This document shows, one piece after another, positions 7,166-14,801 of a stretch of 41,755 nt of DNA (positions within the stretch are counted from its first letter, which is position 1; each line of letters opens with the position of its first letter). Source of the DNA: SIG480 sp045586595 (lineage in GTDB: Bacteria; Bacillota; Clostridia; Oscillospirales; JAAYXM01). The DNA lies in contig JAZNAQ010000037.1 of NCBI GenBank assembly GCA_045586595.1, forward strand, positions 1-41,755. Reading direction: 5' to 3'. The notes under the pieces are model-generated. The model searched no databases and was not told the origin of the DNA. It saw nothing but the letters and a program-made list of their open reading frames with translations. The translations under genes were made by a program, and so were the position numbers.

Positions 7166-7278
7166 GATTTTTTAAGGACAAGCGCCTTAAAAAATCACTT
7201 ATCACCCTGCAAACGTGCGAGCTTGCGAGTGCGCGCAGCAGGGTGCAAGCCTTCTCGAAAAGAGCCTGCTCTTTTCGA
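7166..7278 (-). promoter_or_regulatory. Hairpin-rich intergenic region between proS and argS
   Basis: Three strong stems lie in tandem: TCGAAAAGAG (7255-7264) with CTCTTTTCGA (7269-7278); CACCCTGC (7203-7210) with GCAGGGTG (7238-7245), enclosing 27 G/C-rich bases; and GATTTTTTAAGG (7166-7177) with CCTTAAAAAATC (7185-7196). The first begins right after the proS stop and may terminate or stabilise that transcript. None is followed by a classic U-tract on the minus strand, and no T-box sequence (GGGTGGNACCGCG) is present. The role is unknown. Confidence 0.55.
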
Positions 7279-7280
7279 AA

Positions 7281-8717
7281 TCAGTACGCTACGCCCCAGT
7301 AAATCATATGCTTTGCCGGCTTTCCGCAGATGGGGCAGACATCGGATATGTGCTCCTGCTCATGCGGTATACAGCGGCTTGTCATGCCGGCTTCTTCTTT
7401 GACGCGCATTTCGCAGTCAAGCTCACCGCACCACATAGTCTTTACAAAGCCGCCCTTTGTCGATGCGATTTCTTTCATTTCGTCAAAGGTTTTTGCAGTG
7501 TATGTGTGCTCCTCACGGTTCTTGAGTGCCTTTGCGTAAAGCGTTGCGTGCACCTCGTCAAGAGCTACGTTGACTTCTTCTGTTATATTATCAAGCTTAA
7601 CAACCTTTTTTTCTCCGGTTGCGCGTGAGACGATTACGCACTGGCCTGCCTCAAGGTCACGCGGGCCGAGCTCAATACGTACGGGGACACCTTTCATCTC
7701 ATACTCTGCAAACTTCCAGCCGGCAGAGTTGTCGCTGGTGTCGCACTTTGCGCGGATGCCTGCATTACAGAGTGTTGCAAGAAGCTCATCTGCAGCTTCA
7801 AGAACGCCGCCCTTGTGAGCCGCGATCGGAATAATAACTGCCTGGATGGGCGCAATCTTCGGCGGGAGAACAAGGCCGTTGTTGTCGCCGTGGGTCATAA
7901 TGATACCGCCGATAAGACGTGTCGAAACGCCCCACGATGTCTGATGCGGGTTAGTCTTCTTGTTAGTCTTATCTGCAAACTCTATCTCAAACTGCTTTGC
8001 AAAGCCATCGCCAAAGTAGTGAGAGGTACCCGCCTGCAATGCCTTGCGGTCATGCATCATACACTCAATCGTGTAGGTTGCCTCGGCACCCTTGAATTTC
8101 TCTTTGTCGGTTTTCTGGCCGCGGGTAACAGGCATAGCGAGTACATTCTCGCAGAAATCTGCGTAGACGCCCAGCATGGTTTCCGTAAACTCTTTTGCCT
8201 CCTCCGCTGTGGCGTGGATGGTGTGACCCTCCTGCCAGAGGAATTCGCGGTGACGCAAGAACGGGCGTGAGGTCTTCTCCCAACGGAGAACACTGCACCA
8301 CTGGTTATATTTCATCGGCAAATCACGGTGTGACTGCAAAACATTTGCAAAATGCTCACAAAACAGCGTCTCTGAGGTCGGGCGGATGGCATATCTTTCT
8401 TCGAGCTTGTCCTCGCCGCCCATTGTAACCCAAGCACACTCAGGGGCAAAACCCTCGACGTGGTCCTTTTCTTTCTGAAGGAGAGATTCGGGGATGAGCA
8501 AGGGCATATAGACATTTTCAACACCCTGCTTTTTAAACTCCTTATCCATAATGCTTTGTATATTTTCCCAGATTGCATAGCCGTATGGGCGGTAGACGAA
8601 CACACCCTTAATAGACGAGTAGTCAATCAGCTCTGCCTTTCTGCACACATCGGTAAACCACTGGGCAAAGTCAACCTCCATATCGGTAATCTGCTCAACC
8701 TTCTTATCGTTTGCCAT
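7281..8717 (-). CDS. proS: Prolyl-tRNA synthetase, archaeal/eukaryote-like type
   Basis: Class II synthetase that charges tRNA-Pro. At 478 residues from the ATG at 8715-8717 it is the short type without the editing insertion found in the long bacterial enzyme. Visible features are the class II core (RPTSETLFCEHFANVLQSH around 110 and the SVLRWEKTSRPFLRHREFLW segment near 140-160), the anticodon-binding region, and a C-terminal Cys-rich zinc-binding-like tail (CRIPHEQ, CPICGKPA) ending in a conserved Tyr. An upstream GTG at 8738 lies within the last codons of the preceding gene and has no ribosome-binding site. The start is one base past the stop of the phosphoglycerate mutase gene, so the two are co-transcribed. 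Confidence 0.95.
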   Translation of the reverse strand: MANDKKVEQITDMEVDFAQWFTDVCRKAELIDYSSIKGVFVYRPYGYAIWENIQSIMDKEFKKQGVENVYMPLLIPESLLQKEKDHVEGFAPECAWVTMGGEDKLEERYAIRPTSETLFCEHFANVLQSHRDLPMKYNQWCSVLRWEKTSRPFLRHREFLWQEGHTIHATAEEAKEFTETMLGVYADFCENVLAMPVTRGQKTDKEKFKGAEATYTIECMMHDRKALQAGTSHYFGDGFAKQFEIEFADKTNKKTNPHQTSWGVSTRLIGGIIMTHGDNNGLVLPPKIAPIQAVIIPIAAHKGGVLEAADELLATLCNAGIRAKCDTSDNSAGWKFAEYEMKGVPVRIELGPRDLEAGQCVIVSRATGEKKVVKLDNITEEVNVALDEVHATLYAKALKNREEHTYTAKTFDEMKEIASTKGGFVKTMWCGELDCEMRVKEEAGMTSRCIPHEQEHISDVCPICGKPAKHMIYWGVAY

Positions 8718-8718
8718 T

Positions 8719-9945
8719 TTATTTAACGTCCTTTCCACCGCATGAAATAAAGCGGCTCATAATGTCATATGCAAGCTCGGTTATGTTACCGCAGCTTTGG
8801 GCGGTATCCTCAGTATACGGAAGCCCGCTTCTGCTCTCCACTCCCGCGCCGTAGATTACATACGGTACAGGTGCGATAACGTGAGTTCTCTCCTCAATCG
8901 GAGTCGGGTGGTCGGGCATGAGGAGAATTCTGTATTCTTCTCCCGAACCGTCCAGGTATTCTTTGACGGGCTTAAGAATCTCTTCGTCTATTCTCTCGAT
9001 AGACTTTACCTTAAGCTCAATATCGCCGTCATGGCCGCACTCGTCCGGAGCCTCAACATGGCAGAACACGAAATCGTGCCCGTCGGAGAATGCCTTTATG
9101 CACGCATCTGCCTTGCCTTTGTAGTTTGTGTAATAATCGCCGGTTGCGCCGTCAACCTCGTATGTGTCAAGGCCGACACCAAGAGCTAGACCCGTAATGA
9201 GCGGAACTGCCGTAACAACCGCGCCAGAAACGCCGTATTTTTCAGGAAAGCTTGAAAGACGCGGCTTCGTACCCTCACCCCAGAGCCACAGGCAGTTTGC
9301 GGGTTTTAGCCCGCGCTCCATACGCGCAATGTTTACGGGGTGTGCCATAAGGAGCTCATAGCTTTCTTTCATCATAGAAAGAACCTCAGCCCCGTATTTG
9401 CCGCCGGGGAGGTAGCCACCAATCTTCTGGCCGAGGATGTCGTGTGGAGGCATCATTGTATAGCCGTAGTCAATACCGCTCCAAATCATAATGTGGCGAT
9501 AGCTTACACCGCGATAAAACTTACGGTTTGCCGTGCCGAACTTTTCTTTTAATGCATCGAGAAGCTCATAAGCCTCTTCGTTTGTAATTTTGTCAGAGCT
9601 ATGGTCAAGCATTGTTTTTTCTTCAAACTCGCCGTCTGTCGAGATACTGACCAAATTAAGGCGGAAAACAGTGTCGTCATCCGTGAGCGGAATTTCAAGA
9701 CCGAGTGCTTCTATAGGGCTTCTGCCCGTATAATACTTTTTCGGGTCATAGCCGAATACACACAGGTTTGCAATGTCGCTGCCTGTGGGCATGCCCTCAA
9801 ACAGAGTGTTGGTAAGCCCCAGTTCACCGTTTTCGGATATATAGTCCATCGTAGGCTTGTGTGCCGCGCCAAGCGGCGTTTTGCCTGAAAGCTCGGAAAC
9901 CGGGCGGTCAGCCATGCCGTCGCCGAGCATAACGAAATATTTCAT
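8719..9945 (-). CDS. apgM: 2,3-bisphosphoglycerate-independent phosphoglycerate mutase, archaeal type (ApgM)
   Basis: Interconverts 3- and 2-phosphoglycerate in glycolysis. It belongs to the alkaline-phosphatase superfamily; the metal-binding start MLGDGMADRP and the catalytic-serine segment TGSDIANLCVFGYDP are visible, as are the C-terminal metal ligands in MPDHPTP. The ATG at 9943-9945 follows CCGGAGGG and gives 408 residues; a longer frame from 10017 lacks support and starts with non-family sequence. It is the first gene of a unit with proS, one base apart. This enzyme type is common in Clostridia alongside or instead of GpmI. Confidence 0.92.
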   Translation of the reverse strand: MKYFVMLGDGMADRPVSELSGKTPLGAAHKPTMDYISENGELGLTNTLFEGMPTGSDIANLCVFGYDPKKYYTGRSPIEALGLEIPLTDDDTVFRLNLVSISTDGEFEEKTMLDHSSDKITNEEAYELLDALKEKFGTANRKFYRGVSYRHIMIWSGIDYGYTMMPPHDILGQKIGGYLPGGKYGAEVLSMMKESYELLMAHPVNIARMERGLKPANCLWLWGEGTKPRLSSFPEKYGVSGAVVTAVPLITGLALGVGLDTYEVDGATGDYYTNYKGKADACIKAFSDGHDFVFCHVEAPDECGHDGDIELKVKSIERIDEEILKPVKEYLDGSGEEYRILLMPDHPTPIEERTHVIAPVPYVIYGAGVESRSGLPYTEDTAQSCGNITELAYDIMSRFISCGGKDVK

Positions 9946-10026
9946 ATGTGTTCCCTCCGGGTATAATAATCCAATATAATCATCAGTAATTATACCATTA
10001 TAAATGTGAAAAATCAACGGTTTGGC

Positions 10027-10055
10027 TTGATTTAAACGAAAGAATGATGTATTAT
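10027..10055 (+). promoter_or_regulatory. Sigma-A-type promoter of gmk
   Basis: TTGATT (10027-10032) and TATTAT (10050-10055) with a 17-base spacer lie about 31 bases before the start codon. Confidence 0.6.
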
Positions 10056-10086
10056 TATATTCATAACTATCCGAAGAGGTGCAGAT

Positions 10087-10650
10087 ATGCTTATAATTAT
10101 GTCGGGAAGCGCGGGAGTAGGCAAGAACACTATCATCAACGAGCTTCTTTCAGAATACAATAACCTTACTCTTATGACGACGGTATCGACACGAAAAATG
10201 CGTCCGGGCGAGGAGCAGGGCAGGCCGTATTACTTCGTTTCAAAAGAAGAGTTTGAGGCAATGGAGGCACGCGGTGAGATGCTTGAAACCTGCCCCATCC
10301 ACGGCAACCTTTATGGCACAAGCCGAGAAATCCTTGAGGAGAAGACGCGCGAAGGCAAGGTTCTTATAAAAGATATTGACGTTGAGGGTACTCTCAACCT
10401 CAAAAAGCTTCTACCTGACGTTGTCGCAATCTATTTAAAGCCGAAGAGCATAGATGTTCTGCGCGAGCGTCTCGTTGGCCGCGGCGAGAAGGATATTGAC
10501 CTTCGTCTGCGCCGCTACGAGTACGAGGAAGAAATGTCAAAGAACTACGACTATGTTCTTGTAAACGATAAGATTGAGGATACGCTGCGTATTATCCGTG
10601 AAATACTCAAAGAAGAAACAGAAAAGCGCGGACTTTCACTTACTGTTTAA
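10087..10650 (+). CDS. gmk: Guanylate kinase
   Basis: Phosphorylates GMP (and dGMP) to the diphosphate with ATP. The 187-residue protein has the P-loop GSAGVGKNT at 7-15, the GMP-binding segment STRKMRPGE with the family Tyr-rich region PYYFVSKEEFE, and the lid region with RLVGRGEKDIDLRLRRYEYE. The N in GKNT replaces the more usual G or S, which still fits the Walker A pattern. It is a lone plus-strand gene with its own promoter, ending at a hairpin shared with trxB on the other strand. Confidence 0.95.
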   Translation: MLIIMSGSAGVGKNTIINELLSEYNNLTLMTTVSTRKMRPGEEQGRPYYFVSKEEFEAMEARGEMLETCPIHGNLYGTSREILEEKTREGKVLIKDIDVEGTLNLKKLLPDVVAIYLKPKSIDVLRERLVGRGEKDIDLRLRRYEYEEEMSKNYDYVLVNDKIEDTLRIIREILKEETEKRGLSLTV

Positions 10651-10660
10651 TACATATAAA

Positions 10661-10690
10661 AACACCTCTATGCATTTGCATAGAGGTGTT
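10661..10690. terminator. Bidirectional terminator between gmk and trxB
   Basis: AACACCTCTATGCA (10661-10674) pairs perfectly with TGCATAGAGGTGTT (10677-10690), with A/T runs on both sides, between two convergent genes. Confidence 0.88.
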
Positions 10691-10700
10691 GCTTTAAAAT

Positions 10701-11612
10701 TTAAGCTTTATAGCTGTCTACATAGTCGCAGGCGGCAAGAGCGGCGATTGCGCCGTCTGCTGCTGCGGTTGTTACCTGGCGAATTTTCTTTCTGCGGCAG
10801 TCGCCTGCGGCGAATATGCCGTTTGCAGAGGTTATGCAGTCCTCACCCGCATCGGCATAGCCGCGCTCATCAAGGCTCATAACGTCTCCGAAAATCTCGT
10901 TCTGGGGAACAAGGCCTATAGCAACAAACATTCCGTCAACGGGCAGAAGTGACACTTCGCCTGTTTTTTCGTTTTTAATGTTAATTCCCGTAAGCTCGCC
11001 ACTGCCATGCAGTCCGGTTACTACGGTGCCGAGAATAATCTCAACATTTTTGCGTGTGGCAAGCTGCTCTGAGAGCTTCTTCTCACCTGTAAGGAAGTCG
11101 AGATTCTGAACGACGTAGACCTTTTTCGCAAGGTCGGAGAGAAGCAGAGCCTCCTGCAGAGCGGAGTTTCCACCGCCGATTACGGCAACGGTCTTGTCCT
11201 CGTAAAACGCACCGTCGCACACGGCGCAGAAAGAAATCCCCTCGCCGACGTATTTTTCTTCATCGGGAAGGCCAAGCATACGGTGCCTTGCCCCGGTTGC
11301 GATAATAACCGAGATAGCTTTGAACTCTCCGCAATCGGTTACAACGGTTTTTACATCTCCGTCTATAACCTTTTCGACCTCAGCGGCCTCGACGTCTGCG
11401 CCCTGTTCAAGCACCTGCTCTACGAGCTTTTCAGCAAACTCGTTGCCAGTGAGGCTTATAAAGCCGGGGATGTTTTCAACCTTTGGGGAGTATGTAATCT
11501 GTCCGCCGAAGGTTGCTTTCTCGATGACGAGCACGGTTTTGTTCGCCCTGCGTGCGTACAGGGCGGCGACGAGCCCCGCAGGCCCGCCGCCGATAATTAT
11601 AATATCATACAT
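10701..11612 (-). CDS. trxB: Thioredoxin reductase-like flavoprotein
   Basis: FAD disulfide reductase that reduces thioredoxin-type partners. The 303-residue length fits the low-molecular-weight class. The FAD fingerprint GGGPAG is at 8-13, the redox pair Cys129-Cys132 in CAVC, and a second nucleotide-fold GGGNSA at 146-151. The HRRxxxR motif that normally reads the NADPH 2'-phosphate is replaced by QNLDFLT at 169-175, so the electron donor may be NADH, ferredoxin or another carrier; ferredoxin-type flavin thioredoxin reductases are known in Clostridia. The gene begins 22 bases after the nrdD stop codon, and nrdD carries its own redoxin domain, so the natural substrate may be that fused domain. 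Confidence 0.88.
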   Translation of the reverse strand: MYDIIIIGGGPAGLVAALYARRANKTVLVIEKATFGGQITYSPKVENIPGFISLTGNEFAEKLVEQVLEQGADVEAAEVEKVIDGDVKTVVTDCGEFKAISVIIATGARHRMLGLPDEEKYVGEGISFCAVCDGAFYEDKTVAVIGGGNSALQEALLLSDLAKKVYVVQNLDFLTGEKKLSEQLATRKNVEIILGTVVTGLHGSGELTGINIKNEKTGEVSLLPVDGMFVAIGLVPQNEIFGDVMSLDERGYADAGEDCITSANGIFAAGDCRRKKIRQVTTAAADGAIAALAACDYVDSYKA

Positions 11613-11634
11613 TATATTACACCTGACTTAAGAT

Positions 11635-14007
11635 TTAGACATTAAGCATTTTTTTAATATCTGAAACACCGCTGTATTTTGCAACACTGCCATTCTTGAC
11701 TATTGCAAGAGTGGGAGCCTGCTTTATTCCGAGTGCCTCTGCAAGAGCTTTGTTCTCGTTTGCGAGAAGCTTTGTATACTCAAACCCTGCCTTGTCGAGT
11801 GTCGCGCAGGCAATCTTGCAGTTGGGGCAGGTAGCTGTTGTGAAGAGGTAGTTGCCGTCTGCAACGCCCTCGTCCTTTTCAGGTGCGTCTGCTTCCTTTT
11901 CTGCATCTGCGGGAGCCTTCTTGGTAAGCTTTGAGTTTTCAATATCATAAACCTTGCGGTCTTTGTACTCCTGGCTCTTTCCGTCGTTCCAGTTCTGGAC
12001 AGGGCGGTAGTAACCTGTTATACGGCTGTATACCTCTGTCGTCTCGCCGCACTCAGGGCAGGTAAACTGCTCGCCGGCGATATAGCCGTGTGTCTTACAT
12101 ACCGAGTAGGTCGGCGAGAGTGTGTAATACGGGAGACTGTAGTTCTCCGCAATCTTCTTAACCAAAGCTGCAGCGGCCTTCCAGTCGGGGAGCTTTTCGC
12201 CGAGGAATGCATGGAATACAGTACCTGATGTATAGAGAGTCTGAAGCTCGTCCTGAATGTCGAGAGCTGTGAAGATGTCCTCTGTATAGCCTACGGGGAG
12301 ATGTGAGCTGTTTGTGTAGTACGGTGCTTCGCCCTCGCCGTTACCTGCAGTGATGATGTTCGGGTAACGCTTAAGGTCGTGCTTAGCAAGGCGGAATGCA
12401 GTAGATTCTGCAGGTGTTGCCTCGAGGTTGTAGAGGTCGCCGTACTTGACCTGGTAGTCAGACAGACGCTCGCGCATGTGGTTGAGAACGTCCTTTGTAA
12501 ACTTCTGAGTCTTCTCGTCGGTGAGGTCTTTGCCGAGCCACTTCGCGTTAAGGCCAACTTCGTTCATGCCGACAAGCCCGATTGTTGAGAAGTGGTTGTT
12601 AAATGTGCCGAGGTAGCGCTTTGTGTACGGATAGAGCCCCGAGTCGAGAAGCTTTGTGATAACCGTACGCTTAACCTTGAGAGAGCGGGCTGAGATGTCC
12701 ATGAGCTTGTCAAGACGTTCATAGAACTCTTTTTCGTCTTTTGCAAGGTAAGCAATTCTCGGCATGTTGATTGTAACAACGCCGACAGAACCTGTGCTCT
12801 CGCCGCTTCCGAAGAAGCCGCCTGACTTTTTGCGAAGCTCGCGAAGGTCAAGGCGAAGACGGCAGCACATACTGCGGACATCGCTCGGCTCCATGTCACT
12901 GTTTATGTAGTTTGAGAAATACGGTGTGCCGTATTTTGATGTCATTTCAAAGAGAAGCTTGTTGTTCTCAGTCTCAGACCAGTCGAAGTCGCGGGTAATG
13001 GAGTATGTCGGAATCGGGTACTGGAACCCGCGGCCGTTTGCATCGCCTTCAATCATAATTTCGATAAATGCGCGGTTGACCATGTCCATTTCCTTCTGGC
13101 AGTCCTTATACTTAAAGTCAACCTCTTTGCCGCCGATAATGCAGTTGAGCTCTGCAAGGTCGTTAGGAACAGTCCAGTCGAGAGTAATGTTACTAAACGG
13201 AGCCTGTGTACCCCAACGGCTTGGTGTGTTTACTCCATAAATAAACGACTCAATGCACTTCTTTACCTGGTCATAGGAGAGGTTGTCCACCTTAACAAAC
13301 GGAGCAAGGTATGTATCAAATGAGGAGAAAGCCTGTGCGCCAGCCCACTCATTCTGCATGATGCCGAGGAAGTTTACCATCTGGTTGCAGAGCGTTGCAA
13401 GATGCTTTGCCGGAGCAGATGTAATCTTGCCTGTAACGCCGCCGAGGCCTTCCTGAATAAGCTGCTTGAGCGACCAGCCTGCACAGTAGCCTGTGAGCAT
13501 TGAAAGGTCGTGGATGTGAATGTCGGCATTGCGGTGAGCATCGCCTATTTCGTCGTCATAAACCTCTGAGAGCCAGTAGTTTGCAGTGATTGCGCCTGAG
13601 TTTGAGAGGATAAGACCGCCGACAGAATATGTAACAGTAGAGTTTTCTTTAACACGCCAGTCGTTGATTTTAAGATAATTGTCAATAATCTCCTTATAGT
13701 CGACAATGGTAGAGCCGAGGTTACGAATCTTTTCTCTCTGCTTACGGTAAAGGATGTATGCTTTGGCAACATCGTCATAACCCGCTTTGATGAGCACTGA
13801 TTCAACACTGTCCTGAATATTTTCGACAGAGATTGAACCGTCCTCTATTTTAGATTCAAAATCAGATGTGACCTTCAGTGCAAGAAAGTCGATAATGTCA
13901 GAGTTATACTGTTTGTCACAAGCGTCAAACGCCTGCATAATGGCATTGCTTATCTTGGATAAGTTAAAATTCACGACTTTTCCGTCGCGCTTTAATACCT
14001 GATACAT
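11635..14007 (-). CDS. nrdD: Anaerobic (class III) ribonucleoside-triphosphate reductase with fused C-terminal redoxin domain
   Basis: Glycyl-radical enzyme that makes dNTPs without oxygen. The ATG at 14005-14007 follows AAGGAGC and gives 790 residues. An ATP-cone (about 1-95) precedes the catalytic barrel. The Zn-type segment CKTHGY...TCPECG lies just before the radical loop SRITGYY, with the radical Gly near residue 665. Standard NrdD ends shortly after this loop. Here an acidic linker (about 690-718) leads to a redoxin-like domain with CPNC at about 727-730 and a probable cis-Pro in QAPT. This suggests a reductase of the type that takes electrons from a redoxin rather than formate. Its activase gene nrdG lies upstream and trxB downstream. 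It has its own promoter. Confidence 0.93.
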   Translation of the reverse strand: MYQVLKRDGKVVNFNLSKISNAIMQAFDACDKQYNSDIIDFLALKVTSDFESKIEDGSISVENIQDSVESVLIKAGYDDVAKAYILYRKQREKIRNLGSTIVDYKEIIDNYLKINDWRVKENSTVTYSVGGLILSNSGAITANYWLSEVYDDEIGDAHRNADIHIHDLSMLTGYCAGWSLKQLIQEGLGGVTGKITSAPAKHLATLCNQMVNFLGIMQNEWAGAQAFSSFDTYLAPFVKVDNLSYDQVKKCIESFIYGVNTPSRWGTQAPFSNITLDWTVPNDLAELNCIIGGKEVDFKYKDCQKEMDMVNRAFIEIMIEGDANGRGFQYPIPTYSITRDFDWSETENNKLLFEMTSKYGTPYFSNYINSDMEPSDVRSMCCRLRLDLRELRKKSGGFFGSGESTGSVGVVTINMPRIAYLAKDEKEFYERLDKLMDISARSLKVKRTVITKLLDSGLYPYTKRYLGTFNNHFSTIGLVGMNEVGLNAKWLGKDLTDEKTQKFTKDVLNHMRERLSDYQVKYGDLYNLEATPAESTAFRLAKHDLKRYPNIITAGNGEGEAPYYTNSSHLPVGYTEDIFTALDIQDELQTLYTSGTVFHAFLGEKLPDWKAAAALVKKIAENYSLPYYTLSPTYSVCKTHGYIAGEQFTCPECGETTEVYSRITGYYRPVQNWNDGKSQEYKDRKVYDIENSKLTKKAPADAEKEADAPEKDEGVADGNYLFTTATCPNCKIACATLDKAGFEYTKLLANENKALAEALGIKQAPTLAIVKNGSVAKYSGVSDIKKMLNV

Positions 14008-14044
14008 AAAAAATGCTCCTTCCACATATTGTGCGTGTAAGAGC

Positions 14045-14074
14045 ATTCTATCATATATATAGTATCTGTGTCAA
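14045..14074 (-). promoter_or_regulatory. Sigma-A-type promoter of nrdD
   Basis: On the minus strand, TTGACA (14069-14074) and TAGAAT (14045-14050) are 18 bases apart in the nrdG-nrdD gap, so nrdD and trxB can be transcribed independently of nrdG. Confidence 0.7.
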
Positions 14075-14093
14075 TAGTTTCCTTGTAAAAAAT

Positions 14094-14109
14094 ACACAAT
14101 ATATTGTAT
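14094..14109. promoter_or_regulatory. NrdR-box-like palindrome upstream of nrdD
   Basis: ACACAATATATTGTAT contains the perfect palindrome ACAATATATTGT (14096-14107) and resembles the NrdR box consensus ACACWATATATWGTGT in nearly all positions. It lies about 20 bases upstream of the nrdD -35. NrdR boxes usually occur as pairs about 31 bases apart; I see no convincing second box at that spacing. Confidence 0.45.
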
Positions 14110-14801
14110 TATATTCCTCGCAAACCCACAAAATCTATGTATTTTTCGGCGCAAACCCGCATGGCGTCAAGGGTTTTGGGAGATACGGCGCTCAGATTTT
14201 CTCCTATTAAATTTCCTGAATCGACAAAATTCTGGAGAAAATATCTTTTTGCACCGCAAATCCACTTTGCAATTTCTTCTATATTCTCCTCTTTATGAAG
14301 CTCGCGTACCACGGTGGTACGAAATTCATAATCTACATTACCGCGAAGAAGAAGGCTTACGCTCTGTTCAACAGGGGATACATCAAATGAAGTGAGCCCT
14401 ACGGATTTGGCATATGCATCTTTTGAGTTTTTTATATCCATTGCGACGTAATCAAGAAGTTTTGAAGATATAAGTTCGTTGAGTCTTTCGGGAAATGTTC
14501 CGTTTGTATCAAGCTTTACTGCTATTCCAATATCCTTTACTTTTTTTATAAACTGCTCTATGCCGGGTTGCATAAGAGGCTCGCCGCCGGTTATACACAC
14601 TCCGTCGAGAACGCCCGAGCGTTTTTTAAGATATGAGAGAATTTCTTCTTGCGAATATTCCTCAGCAGCGTCAAGCTCTGTTACAAGCAGTGCATTGTGG
14701 CAGAACGGACAGCGGAGATTACATCCGCCGGTAAATATAGTAGCTGCAACGTGGCCGGGGAAATCGAGCAGCGTCAGTTTTTGAAAGCCTGAAATTTTCA
14801 T
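14109..14801 (-). CDS. nrdG: Anaerobic ribonucleotide reductase activating protein (radical SAM)
   Basis: Radical S-adenosylmethionine enzyme that installs the glycyl radical on NrdD. The 230-residue protein has the 4Fe-4S motif CNLRCPFCHN near 28-37, preceded by TIFTGG, and the glycine-rich GGEPLMQPG that binds SAM. Its ATG overlaps the stop codon of the upstream ABC transporter (ATGA), so the two are translationally coupled. It precedes nrdD, whereas nrdD-nrdG is the more usual order. The stop codon overlaps the NrdR-like palindrome of nrdD. Confidence 0.93.
   Translation of the reverse strand: MKISGFQKLTLLDFPGHVAATIFTGGCNLRCPFCHNALLVTELDAAEEYSQEEILSYLKKRSGVLDGVCITGGEPLMQPGIEQFIKKVKDIGIAVKLDTNGTFPERLNELISSKLLDYVAMDIKNSKDAYAKSVGLTSFDVSPVEQSVSLLLRGNVDYEFRTTVVRELHKEENIEEIAKWICGAKRYFLQNFVDSGNLIGENLSAVSPKTLDAMRVCAEKYIDFVGLRGI

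Noticed and set aside
7113..7280. T-box riboswitch before argS
   Set aside because: No specifier-loop arrangement or conserved T-box sequence is visible. The tyrS and proS leaders are too short for one as well.
9946..10017. N-terminal extension of the phosphoglycerate mutase
   Set aside because: The extra 24 residues do not resemble the family, and the clear ribosome-binding site belongs to the ATG at 9945.
11283..12588. Plus-strand frames opposite trxB and nrdD
   Set aside because: They lie fully inside conserved genes on the other strand and show no family features.
14020..14032. CCACATATTGTGCG as a second NrdR box
   Set aside because: It fits the consensus poorly, and its distance of about 70 bases from the good box is not the usual 31.
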